From positions 1 to 64,000 of the forward strand of contig CAZQCP010000003.1 in NCBI GenBank assembly GCA_964592115.1: a DNA stretch of 64,000 nt, written 5' to 3'. Made by a program: the position numbers and the translations under genes. This stretch comes from Sva-07 sp964592115. GTDB taxonomy: Bacteria; Actinomycetota; Acidimicrobiia; Acidimicrobiales; Ilumatobacteraceae. Numbering within the stretch: the first letter of the stretch is position 1; each line of letters starts with the position of its first letter. This document shows, piece after piece, positions 33,920 through 44,400 of the stretch. The notes below the pieces were generated by a model. It made no database searches. It saw only the letters and a program-made list of their open reading frames with translations, and was not told where the DNA came from.

Positions 33920-34078
33920 CGGCGTCGCGGCGGCGGTGCTGGAGACTCACGTGGGTGGCGGGTCGGCGGGTACATTCGTCCGCGTGCAGCCACGAACGAG
34001 CGATGTCGAGTCACATCGTCGGGTGCAACGCCGGTGTGCGTGCTGGTGTACCTGGTGGAGTGCGTGGTGGTGGGCGTG

Positions 34079-34843
34079 ATGGCGATGCGGCGCAGCGTGC
34101 AAGACGTCATCGACGCGATCGAGGCGCAGATCCTCTCGGGCCGGCTTCCCGTCGGCGCCGCGTTGCCCGGTGAGCGCTCACTGGCGTCGCAGTACGACGT
34201 CGGCCGTCCGCTCGTGCGCGAGGCGTTGCAGAACCTCACGGCGCGGGGGCTGATCGAGGTGTCGCCGGGGCGCGGGGCATTCGTGCGCAGCGTCACCGGT
34301 TTCGGCCGCGTCGACTCGGTCGACCTGTCGCGCAACGCCACGGCGCGCCAGGTGGTCGAGGCACGCGTGACGTTGGAGGGCCAGGCCGCACGGCTCGCGG
34401 CGATGCGCGCCAACGACAGCCAGATCGAACTGATGGGTGCCGCGCTGGAGCGCCTCGCTTCGTCGACGAACCATGTCGAGCGGGGTCAGCTCGACGTCGC
34501 CTTTCACCTCACGATCGCTCGGGCGAGCGGCAACCCGGTGATCGAAGCGATGCTCGGCTCGATCGCCCCGTTGATGGTGCAGCTGATGATGCGGTCGATC
34601 TTCGACGGACGCACGGCCGAGCGCAGTCACCCCCTGCACGTCGAGTGTTACGAGGCGATCCGTGCTCGCGATCCCGACGCCGCCGAGCGGGCGATGATCG
34701 CCCACCTGCGCGTTGCCGACGACACGTACGGCGCAGGCTACGACGAGCCGCTGGACATGGACACCGCCGTGTTCGCCAAGTCGCTGATCAGCGACTACGG
34801 CTCGCTCGACGCCCTCGTCAGCGCCGTCTTGCGCCCCGACTGA
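34079..34843 (+). CDS. FadR-subfamily GntR transcription regulator (FCD domain)
   Basis: 254 residues from ATG 34079. The N-terminal winged helix reads VQDVIDAIEAQILSGRLPVG, LPGERSLASQYDVGRPLVREAL and GLIEVSPGRGAFV. The C-terminal all-helical FCD domain carries VVEARVTLEGQAARLAA, DVAFHLTIARASGNPVIEAM and HPLHVECYEAIRARDPDAAERAM, with His residues that in this family bind metal or carboxylate ligand. Likely represses the dehydrogenase-lactonase and transporter units through the two TGGT-N3-ACCGG sites. Its stop codon lies within a family A half-repeat. Confidence 0.9.
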   Translation: MAMRRSVQDVIDAIEAQILSGRLPVGAALPGERSLASQYDVGRPLVREALQNLTARGLIEVSPGRGAFVRSVTGFGRVDSVDLSRNATARQVVEARVTLEGQAARLAAMRANDSQIELMGAALERLASSTNHVERGQLDVAFHLTIARASGNPVIEAMLGSIAPLMVQLMMRSIFDGRTAERSHPLHVECYEAIRARDPDAAERAMIAHLRVADDTYGAGYDEPLDMDTAVFAKSLISDYGSLDALVSAVLRPD

Positions 34844-34858
34844 CCCCGGATGCAATCC
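34840..34858. repeat. Family A solo half-arm at the gntR stop
   Basis: CTGACCCCGGATGCAATCC (34840-34858) equals the end of a family A arm. It supplies the gntR TGA and ends 5 nt before the eno stop on the other strand. It looks like a truncated copy. Confidence 0.65.
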
Positions 34859-34863
34859 GACGA

Positions 34864-36126
<1,263 letters not shown>

Positions 36127-36134
36127 GGCCGCCA

Positions 36135-36140
36135 ACGCTA
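36135..36140 (-). promoter_or_regulatory. -10-like TAGCGT before eno
   Basis: TANNNT hexamer ending 8 nt before the eno start; consistent with a near-leaderless transcript. Confidence 0.4.
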
Positions 36141-36259
36141 ACCGGCGGTCGCCGGGCGCCCGCGATGCGCCTCGCCACCTGACGACGAGGCTCTGCGACG
36201 GGTGACGTTTGTCGCAAGTCCTCCTCAAGTCCTTCACCGCCTTGGCCGAAGAGGACGAC

Positions 36260-38044
36260 ATGGAGCCGCTGGATCCAGTGCCGGGGGCGGCGGTAGCACC
36301 GCCACCTCCGCCACCGCCACCTCCCCCTCCGATTCCTCCGTCGCGCCCCGCGTCACCCCAGGTGGCGGTGTCTGCAGGTGCTGCAGCTGCGGTCGCGACG
36401 ACGACCGTGCCCGTGACCGATGCGCCGGCCGACTCGGTCCCGCCCGTGCCGGAGTGGGGTGCACCGACGTCGACTCCGGTCGCGTCCGTCGCTCCGCCGA
36501 GCACACCCGTGGTGACCGTGCCGACGATGTTGCCGATGACCCGCTGGCGCCTCGCCGGTGCGGCGGCGCTGACTGCCGCGTTCGCGCTGATCGGCTACGA
36601 GGTGCAGCGACTCGTCGATGATCGCCCGTGGTCCGACGGCTTGATGTGGGGGGCGCTGGCAGCCGGACTCGTGACGGCGGTCTGCGTCGTCGTGTGGACC
36701 TGGGTGGCGACGGAGAACGCCAGGCGATTGGTCGGTCCGGCGACGAACCGACCACTGCCCGAGCCGCGCGCTGCGGCGATGACGTGGGCCTTGCCGTTCT
36801 CGTTCGTCGCGATCGCCGTCGTGGTCGTCGCCTATCTCGGCTCGCAGATCGACATCGACGCCGACGACGAGCTGTCGGCGATCCCGCTCGGGGTCGCGCT
36901 GATCGCGCTGCTGTTGGCGATCCCGCTGACGTACCGGCCGCTCAACCACCTCGCCGCCGTCGTCCGCCAGGTCGGCGGCCACTCGTCGCGGCTTGCTGCC
37001 TGGATGTGGGTGCCGGTGGTGCTCGGCGCGGTCGGCGTGTGCACGCTCGTCGCCCTGCGCATCGGTGCCGTCGACGACGATCCGGCGGACGCCTGGTCGT
37101 GGGCGCCGCTGTGGGTCGTCGGCGTTGTGGCCATCGTGCCGTGCGTGATCGTGGTGTTCCTCGCGTGGCGGGCGTCGGGCACGGTGGAAGAAGCGATCCA
37201 ACTCGCCGCCGACCGGCGCCAGGGTCTGGCGGTGCTCACGGGGAGCGATCGCGCCGCGCCGCGGCCGCGCCTCGGCGACGACGCCAGTGAGGTACACCTC
37301 GTTCCAGGCGTCGACGTGTTGCGCGTCGCGCTGGTCACGATGCTCGCCGGGCAGGCATTGCTGAGCATCGTCGGGGCGACCGTCATGTTGATGTTCTGGA
37401 TGGAGTCCGAAGACGGCAACCTCACGCCTGGGCAGCGGACACGGGCCTGGGACGCGCTCGACGTGTTGCACGAGGCGTCGCGGCTGGTCGGTCTCGCGAT
37501 CGTGGCGCTGGCGACGCTGTGGACGTTCGTCGCCGTGCTCAACGCCCGTCGGGCGTCGGGTCGGCGCCGCAATCCGCTGGTCGCCGCACTCGCCTGGCCG
37601 GCTGCGGCAGTCGGCATCTGGGCGATCGCCGACCGTTTCGTGGTCGACCAGTCCAACAGCCGGATCGTCGTCGGGTTCGTGTTGCAGGCGCTCGTGCTGT
37701 TCGTCCCGTTCCGCCTGCTCGAACGCAGCGTCGACACGGTGGGAGCGCGGCGGACACCGCTGCGCATCACGTACGCGTTCTTCGTCGTGTTGCTCGTGCA
37801 CATCCAAGGCCTCGGCGGGTTGTCGACGATCGAGGAGACGATGGCAACCGATCGGTTCGGTCATCTCGCCGGCTACCTCGCGCTCGGTGCGCTCGTGCAG
37901 TTGATGTCGACGATGGCGGTCACCGACGGCTGCCGGAGCCTGAGCGACGCCACCGAGCACGAGGCCGAGCACTTCAACATGCTCGTCGCCCAGCGCTCCA
38001 CACGGTCGACGGCCCGACCGCCCGGAGCCGCCGTCGGGCCATGA
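36260..38044 (+). CDS. Proline-rich polytopic membrane protein 1, unknown function
   Basis: 594 residues from ATG 36260, which has GAAGAGGA upstream; an extension to TTG 36209 lacks a ribosome site. Residues 1-90 are Pro/Val/Ala-rich, including an unbroken run of 11 prolines (about 14-24), and should be disordered and cytoplasmic. About ten hydrophobic helices follow. Sequence resemblance to the next gene (for example ATYHRRSNPLL-like and WVPLV-like segments between helices) suggests paralogues. No known family recognised; not an obvious transporter. Overlaps the next gene by 4 nt (ATGA). Confidence 0.7.
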   Translation: MEPLDPVPGAAVAPPPPPPPPPPPIPPSRPASPQVAVSAGAAAAVATTTVPVTDAPADSVPPVPEWGAPTSTPVASVAPPSTPVVTVPTMLPMTRWRLAGAAALTAAFALIGYEVQRLVDDRPWSDGLMWGALAAGLVTAVCVVVWTWVATENARRLVGPATNRPLPEPRAAAMTWALPFSFVAIAVVVVAYLGSQIDIDADDELSAIPLGVALIALLLAIPLTYRPLNHLAAVVRQVGGHSSRLAAWMWVPVVLGAVGVCTLVALRIGAVDDDPADAWSWAPLWVVGVVAIVPCVIVVFLAWRASGTVEEAIQLAADRRQGLAVLTGSDRAAPRPRLGDDASEVHLVPGVDVLRVALVTMLAGQALLSIVGATVMLMFWMESEDGNLTPGQRTRAWDALDVLHEASRLVGLAIVALATLWTFVAVLNARRASGRRRNPLVAALAWPAAAVGIWAIADRFVVDQSNSRIVVGFVLQALVLFVPFRLLERSVDTVGARRTPLRITYAFFVVLLVHIQGLGGLSTIEETMATDRFGHLAGYLALGALVQLMSTMAVTDGCRSLSDATEHEAEHFNMLVAQRSTRSTARPPGAAVGP

Positions 38045-38994
38045 GTGCGCAGTCCTCGCCGCCTCCGCCGCCATCTTTGCCGGTGTCGACGGCGCCGCCA
38101 CCGCCGTCGCCGCCGCCACCTTCACCTCCGCCGCCGCCGCCTCCGCCGCCGCCACCGTCATCGACGCCACCGCCGCCACCTCCACCGTCCTCGCTAACGG
38201 GGGAGTCGCCGCACCCGGACGCCGGCGCGGTCGGCAAGTTCGCCCCGTTGCGCTCCGACCCGCCGCCACGGCTGTTCGCCACGTGGTGGTTGCGGTACAT
38301 GCTCGTGCTCACCCAGTTCGTGTCGATCGCCGTGGTCGTGCTCGCCGGTTATACGGAGCCGACCTACCACGACATCGTGCGGTCCTCCGCGGTGCTCGTG
38401 GTCCACGCCGTCGCCGCGGTGTTGCTCGTGTTCTGGAGCGGACTGGCGATGGCTGACGCGGCGCGCCTCGTGCCGGCGACCCGTTACCACCGCCGCTCGA
38501 ACCCGCTGCTCGCCATGTTGCTGTGGCTGATCGCGTTCGCCGCGCCGCTCGGCGCGTTGAGCGTCGTCGACTGGGCCCAGGAACGTTTCGCTCAAGATGC
38601 CGACGACATGGCGGTGGTCGCGCTCGCCGCGCTCGCCGTGGCGCTGTGCTTCTTGATGGTGTGGCTCCCGTTCCAGTACCACACCCGCCAAGCCCACCGC
38701 ATCGGCGCCCCCGGCCGCGTCGTCGCCGCCTGGTTCTGGGTACCCCTGGTCGCGGCGGTCGGCGCTCTCGGGATCAACGCCCTCGGGCTCCACGACTCGC
38801 TCGCCGCTGACGGCATCGACAGCCGCGATCGCATGATCCAGGTGGCGGTCGTGTTCGGATTGCCGGCCCTGACCTTCGCGCTGTCGACGTGGCGGGCCAC
38901 GACGGTGTTCGACGAGGTGATCGAACTGCGCTGGCTGCGCTGGAAGACCGAGTGGGAGCAGACCCTCGCCGCGATGGCCGCCCAACCGCGCTGA
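38041..38994 (+). CDS. Proline-rich polytopic membrane protein 2, unknown function
   Basis: 317 residues. Residues 6-52 are almost pure Pro/Ser with runs of up to 11 prolines, followed by a short linker and about six hydrophobic helices starting at residue 80. Its conserved-looking loop segments (RRSNPLLAMLLWLIAF, GRVVAAWFWVPLV) parallel those of protein 1. ATGA overlap shows coupled translation, so the two probably work in one complex. Its stop codon lies within a family A element. Confidence 0.7.
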   Translation: MSAQSSPPPPPSLPVSTAPPPPSPPPPSPPPPPPPPPPPSSTPPPPPPPSSLTGESPHPDAGAVGKFAPLRSDPPPRLFATWWLRYMLVLTQFVSIAVVVLAGYTEPTYHDIVRSSAVLVVHAVAAVLLVFWSGLAMADAARLVPATRYHRRSNPLLAMLLWLIAFAAPLGALSVVDWAQERFAQDADDMAVVALAALAVALCFLMVWLPFQYHTRQAHRIGAPGRVVAAWFWVPLVAAVGALGINALGLHDSLAADGIDSRDRMIQVAVVFGLPALTFALSTWRATTVFDEVIELRWLRWKTEWEQTLAAMAAQPR

Positions 38995-39096
38995 TTGCAT
39001 CCGGGGTCAGACACCAGATGCAACAGCACACACGATGTGGGCCGGCCTGGCGCTGGCGCGTCGTTGCATCTGGTGTCTGACCCCGGATGCAATCAG
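38991..39096. repeat. Family A BIME-like inverted pair, copy 2 (perfect arms)
   Basis: Arms 38991-39024 and 39063-39096 (34 nt each) are perfect inverted copies, 38 nt apart. Within each arm the core is GGGGTCAGACACC, which mismatches within itself but is matched by the other arm, so the long pairing is what has been kept. It sits between convergent genes; the first arm contains the preceding TGA. Confidence 0.82.
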
Positions 39097-39117
39097 TTGG
39101 CCTGCCGGGCGTCGTGC

Positions 39118-40632
39118 TCAGGCGTCGGAGGAAGCCTTGACCTCGTCCCAGAGCGCGTCGAGCGTGGGGAGGTCGGCGTGGCGGAGGTCGATGCCCCGGG
39201 CCGTCGCCAGCTTTTCGACCGCCTCGAAGCGGGCGCGGAACTTGTCGGCCGCCGCTCGCAGGGCGAGCTCGGGATCGACGGCGAGGTGGCGGGCGACGTT
39301 CACGACGGCGAAGAGCAGGTCGCCGAGCTCTTCGACGGTCGCGTCGGGGTCGTCGCCGTCGATGGTCGCATGCAGTTCGTCGGCTTCCTCGGCGATCTTT
39401 GCGAACGCGCCGTTGGCGCCGGTCACCTCGGGCCAGTCGAACCCCACCTTGGCTGCCTTCTTGCCGACCTTGGCGGCGTACGACAGGGCAGGCATCGACC
39501 GCGGGATGCCGTCGAAGATCGAGGTGCGGCCCTTCTCGACGCGCTTGATCTCGTCCCAGTTGGTCAGCACCCTGTCGACGCTGAGGTCGGTCCCGAGGCC
39601 CGCACCGGCGAGGTCGCCGAACACGTGCGGATGACGACGGACGAGCTTGTCGTGGATCCCGGCGGCGACGTCGGCGATCGTGAACCGTCCCTCCTGCTCG
39701 GCGATCGTGGCATGGAACTCGACCTGGTAGAGGAGGTCGCCGAGCTCTTCGATCAGATGCTCGTCCGTCGTCGGGTCGTCGGCGTCGAGACCGTGAACCG
39801 CGTCCACGACCTCGTATGCCTCCTCCAACAGGTACGGCACGAGCGATTCGTGAGTCTGCTCGACATCCCACGGGCACTCCTCGCGCAGCGTGCGGGTGAG
39901 CTCGTGGAAGCGGACGTACTCGGCCCCGACGGGCGCGGCCAGTTCGGGGATCCACAGCGACGTGAGGTGGTCGGCGTCGACGGCCCGGTCGAGCTCGGCC
40001 CACGTGGTCTCGACGATGTGCTCGTCCGGCGTACCCAAGCGTTGGAGGACGATGACCTGCTCGTCGCCGCTGGCGCCCTCGACGGCCAGCTTGATGTCCG
40101 AGAGCACCCAGTTGGCGTGGGCATGCGCCACGAGGAGCGGGCCGCGCTCGCCCGCCGCGGCGACCGCGAACTCGTGCCCGTCGACGAGCCGGGCGCTGGC
40201 TTCCACGGGATCGACACCGAGACGTGCCCAGGCCACGTCGAGGAACGACATCGCCGGACGCACGTCGCACTCCACATCGCCACGAGCGCTCAGGTGACGC
40301 ACGGTGCGTTCGAGCACGAGTGGCGATCCGGGAACGGCGTACAGGATCTCGCCGTGGTCGCTGGCGGCGACGGCGAGCGTGTCGGCGATCTCGCGGTACA
40401 CGTCGTCGAACGTGTCGGCGCGTTCGTAGATGTCGTCGAACGACTCCGCGTCGCCCACCAGGTCAGCGGTGGGGTGGACGCGTGTGCGCAGGTATCGATG
40501 GGGGATGCGCTCGATCTCGGCGAGCGCTTCCACGCTGACGTGATCGCGACCGCCCGGCCCGAGCCCGACGACGACGATGCGGCCGCGCACGGCGCCACGT
40601 GGGTCGCGCGGTGACGTCGCGGCGACACTCAT
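39118..40632 (-). CDS. mazG: MazG-family NTP pyrophosphohydrolase fused to a tetrapyrrole-methylase-like domain (YabN type)
   Basis: 504 residues. Residues 15-230 resemble the SAM-dependent TP-methylase fold (RIVVVGLGPGGRDHVSVEAL, DEQVIVLQRLGTPDEHI). The rest is two MazG modules: ECPWDVEQTHESLVPYLLEEAYE with EELGDLLYQVEFHA, then DWPEVTGANGAFAKIAEEADE with EELGDLLFAVVNVARH. The EExxE and ExxD metal sites are intact in both. MazG hydrolyses NTPs to NMPs and removes damaged nucleotides. Four nt after the SurA-like gene; mfd-surA-mazG order is usual in actinobacteria. Confidence 0.92.
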   Translation of the reverse strand: MSVAATSPRDPRGAVRGRIVVVGLGPGGRDHVSVEALAEIERIPHRYLRTRVHPTADLVGDAESFDDIYERADTFDDVYREIADTLAVAASDHGEILYAVPGSPLVLERTVRHLSARGDVECDVRPAMSFLDVAWARLGVDPVEASARLVDGHEFAVAAAGERGPLLVAHAHANWVLSDIKLAVEGASGDEQVIVLQRLGTPDEHIVETTWAELDRAVDADHLTSLWIPELAAPVGAEYVRFHELTRTLREECPWDVEQTHESLVPYLLEEAYEVVDAVHGLDADDPTTDEHLIEELGDLLYQVEFHATIAEQEGRFTIADVAAGIHDKLVRRHPHVFGDLAGAGLGTDLSVDRVLTNWDEIKRVEKGRTSIFDGIPRSMPALSYAAKVGKKAAKVGFDWPEVTGANGAFAKIAEEADELHATIDGDDPDATVEELGDLLFAVVNVARHLAVDPELALRAAADKFRARFEAVEKLATARGIDLRHADLPTLDALWDEVKASSDA

Positions 40633-40636
40633 CGGC

Positions 40637-41350
40637 TCATCCGAGCGGTACGACTTGCCCGGTGGCCGGGTCGAACGTGCCGAAGCGTGCATCGACGTGG
40701 ACGTCGGCGTCGACCGCGCCGGTCGAGATCTCGATGACCTCGTCCGCCGCGAGGTCGGCGAAGGGACGGAAGCCCACCACGACCCAGGCGATCTCGTTGT
40801 CGGCGGCGTCGAGGAGCGGCGCGGCGCCGTGTGTCGTCGTGGCGTCGAGGGTGACGGCGAGGTCGACGAACGGCACGCCGGCGGCGGACTCGACGTCGGC
40901 AGCCGTGAGGCACGGAAGGTTGCCGCCGGTGCCGGCGAGTTGCTGGTCGATGTTGTGCTCGGCGAAGAGGTCGTCGAACGACTCCCCGGCCGTGAGCGCG
41001 GTGTCGATGTCCGTGGCGGTCGCTTCGTCCTCGACGACGATCGCGGCGATGCACAGGTGACCGCTGGTGGCGAGACCGGCGTCGTAGCGAATGGCGAGGG
41101 CGGCTTCGTCGACAGGCAGCGCGGCGAGCTCCTGTTGGATCCAGCTGGTGATGAAGCTACGGACGGCGTCGGCACTGACGACCTGGTCGGGGGTGACATC
41201 AGCGTCGGTGAGGTGCGCCTCGAATTCGTCGCGGGTCAACTTGACATCGTTGACGCGGGCGACGGCATCGTTGTCGGAGAACGTTGTGCACCCGGCGGCT
41301 ACCGCGGCGAGTCCGAGGGCCAACAACACGGTCGAAGAGCGTCGCAACAC
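40637..41350 (-). CDS. SurA/PrsA-like foldase lipoprotein
   Basis: 237 residues from GTG 41350; GTG 41359 is an alternative. A signal peptide with lipobox (LAAVAAGC, Cys about residue 21) is followed by a SurA_N-like region (DAVARVNDVKLTRDEFEAHL) and a region with weak parvulin character (CIAAIVVEDEATATDIDTAL; GTGGNLPCLTAADV). It probably acts outside the membrane as a periplasm-like chaperone or prolyl isomerase; catalytic activity is not certain. Lies in the slot of lpqU-like genes near mazG and mfd. Confidence 0.75.
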   Translation of the reverse strand: MLRRSSTVLLALGLAAVAAGCTTFSDNDAVARVNDVKLTRDEFEAHLTDADVTPDQVVSADAVRSFITSWIQQELAALPVDEAALAIRYDAGLATSGHLCIAAIVVEDEATATDIDTALTAGESFDDLFAEHNIDQQLAGTGGNLPCLTAADVESAAGVPFVDLAVTLDATTTHGAAPLLDAADNEIAWVVVGFRPFADLAADEVIEISTGAVDADVHVDARFGTFDPATGQVVPLG

Positions 41351-41366
41351 AGCCCGCACGCTACCG

Positions 41367-41405
41367 AGTAACGAACGGAGGGGACGGGTCCCAACGTTCG
41401 TTACT
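41367..41405. repeat. Family C palindrome, copy 2 (mfd stop)
   Basis: Perfect 11-nt arms AGTAACGAACG (41367-41377) and CGTTCGTTACT (41395-41405) around the core GGGGACGGGTCCC. The mfd TAA stop (41401-41403) lies inside the right arm. Confidence 0.78.
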
Positions 41406-44400
41406 GATCGTCTGCGGGGACGAGGTCGCGCAGGAACTGCACGAGGAACGTCGAAGGGTCCGCGCCGCGGGAGAACGGCACGACCAGTTGGCCCAGATCC
41501 TCTTTGTACTTGGCCGCCTTCGCGATCCGTCGCAGCCGCATCGTCTCGGACAACTTGAGCTCGAGCGGCGCCAACTTCGCGGTTCCGCCGGTCGCTCCGG
41601 TGCCGTTGATCTGGATGTCGGCGACGCCGAGTCGATGACACTCGGCGCGCAGGTAGCCGACGTCCAACAGCGCGATCGCCGGTTCGGGAAGGGGGCCGTA
41701 GCGGTCCTCCCACTCGATGCGGATGTCGTCGACCTCGGCGGCGGTGGTGACGCTCGCCAGCCGGCGGTACGCCTCGAGTCGCAGCTCCTCCTTGGCGACG
41801 TAGTCGGCGGGCAAGAACGCGTCGGTCGGTACGTCGAGCTTGATCTCGGTCGGCGCGTTCGGGGCGGGCTCGCCCTTCATCTCGCTGACCGCCTCGGTGA
41901 CCATCTGGCAGTACAGGTCGTAACCGACCGCCGCGATGTGGCCCGATTGCGACTCGCCGAGCAGGTTGCCGGCCCCGCGGATCTCCAGGTCGCGCATGGC
42001 GATCTTGAACCCCGAGCCGAGCTCGGTCGACTCGCCGATCGTCCGCAGTCGCTCGTATGCCTCCTCGCTGAGGACCTTGTCACGCGGATGGAAGAGGTAT
42101 GCGTACGCACGCTGGCCCGAACGTCCCACTCGGCCGCGCAGCTGATGCATCTGGCCGAGCCCGAGGAGATCCGACCGCTCGACGACGAGCGTGTTGACCG
42201 TGGGCATGTCGATGCCCGACTCGATGATCGTCGTGCACACGAGCACGTCGAACTCGCCGTCCCAGAAGTCCTGCACGACGGTCTCGAGGGGGCCTTCGTC
42301 CATCTGCCCGTGGGCGACGGCGATGCGCGCCTCGGGCACGAGCTCGCGCAGGCGGCGAGCGGCGGTCTCGATCGACTGCACGCGGTTGTGCACCCAGAAC
42401 ACCTGCCCCTCGCGCAACAGCTCGCGGCGGATCGCCTCGATCGCCACCCGCTCGGCGTACTCGCCGACGTAGGTGAGGATCGGCATGCGGTCCGCCGGCG
42501 GTGTCTGGAGCAGCGAGAGGTCACGGATGCCGACGAGCGACATCTCGAGCGTGCGTGGGATCGGCGTGGCCGACAGCGTGAGGACGTCGACGTTGGTCTT
42601 CAGCTTCTTCATCGTCTCTTTGTGCTGGACGCCGAAGCGCTGCTCCTCGTCGACGATCAACAAGCCGAGGTCTTTGAACTTGATGTCGTTGGCGAGCAGA
42701 CGGTGCGTGCCGATCACGCAGTCGACCTCGCCGGAACGGACGCCCTCGACGACCTTCTTCGCCTGGCTGGCGGTGAGGAAGCGCGACAGCACCTCGACGC
42801 GGATCGGGTACCCCGAGAAGCGGTCGGCGAACGTGTTGCCGTGTTGGGTGGCCAGGAGGGTGGTGGGTGCGAGGACGGCGACCTGCTTGCCATCCTGGAT
42901 CGCCTTGAATGCCGCCCGGATCGCGACCTCCGTCTTGCCGAACCCGACGTCGCCGCACAGCAGGCGGTCCATCGGGTGGGCGAGCTCCATGTCGCGTTTG
43001 ATGTCGTCGATCGCTGTCCGCTGGTCCGGCGTCTCGACGTAGGGGAACGCCGCTTCCATCTCCGCTTGCCACGGCGTGTCTTGGGCGAACGCGTGACCTT
43101 CCGCGTTGACCCGCTTCTGATAGAGCACGACGAGCTCTTGTGCGATCTCGCGGATCGCCGAGCGGACGCGGCCCTTCGCCTTGGCGAAGTCGGACCCGCC
43201 GAGGCGGTGGAGGCTCGGTGCCTCACCCCCGACGTACTGGCGCAGCGTGTCGATCTGGTCGGATGGCACGTACAGCTTGTCGCCGCCCTTGTAGGCGATG
43301 AGGAGGTAGTCGCGCTCGACGCCGCCGATCGCCCGCTTGACCATCCCCTCGTAGCGACCGACGCCGTGTTGGTGGTGCACGACGTAGCTGCCGGTGCGCA
43401 GGTCTTCGAACGTGCTGACGCTCTGACGTTGCCGTTTGCGCGCGCCGCGGTGGGCGCGCCGACGTCCGGTGAGATCGCTCTCGGCGACGATCGCGACCTT
43501 GGCGTTCGGGAGTGTGCACCCTCGGTGGAGGGGGGCGACGACGATTCGCCCTCGTCGCCCGCTGTCCGCTCGCGCTCGCTGGGTACCGTTGGGGACGGGT
43601 GCTCGGGGATCCACGTCGACCGCGAAGTCGACCCCGTGGTCGAGCAGGAGGTCGTGCAGGCGCTGCGCCGAGCCGACGCCGTCGGCAGCAACCACGATCT
43701 CGAACCCACGACCGAGCAGTTCGATCAACCGGTCGGTCAGGCCGCTGCCATCACCGGCGATCGGGCCCCATCCTGATGCCTCGACGACGGGCGTGTCCGG
43801 CGATTCGGGCGTCGAATCGATCGACCAGAACGAGCCGGCGTGGGCGAGCAGCGTGTCGGGGCCGGCGTGCAGGCGGGGGAAGGACCGGTCCGGATCGCGG
43901 GCCCACGTCGACGCGAGCGTGCGCGCGAGATCGTCTTCTTCGGCGATCAGGTCGAGGGCGCGGTCGCGCATCCGCCGCGGTTCGACGAGGACGACCTTGG
44001 CGTCGTCGGGCAGCACGTCGGTGATCAGCACGTCGCCGTCGACGAGCCACGGCAGCCAGCTCTCCATGCCGTCGAAATGCGTGCCTTCGGCAAGGCGTTC
44101 CCACTGTTCGCGTCCCCACGGGTCGCTGGCGATGAGTTGCGTGGCGCGAGCGCGCACCGCGTCGTCGGGCATCAGTTCGCGGGCCGGGAAGATCGTGACC
44201 TCGTCGAGGTCCTCGGTCGAACGCTGATCGTTCACGCTGAAGCGGGTGAGGCGGTCGACCTCGTCGCCCCACAAGTCGATGCGAATCGGCGCGTCGGCGG
44301 TGGACGGGAACACGTCGACGATCGCGCCGCGGCGGGCGAACTCACCGCGGTGCTCGACGAGCTCCTCGCGGCGGTACCCGAAGTGCACGAGGCGGGCGCC

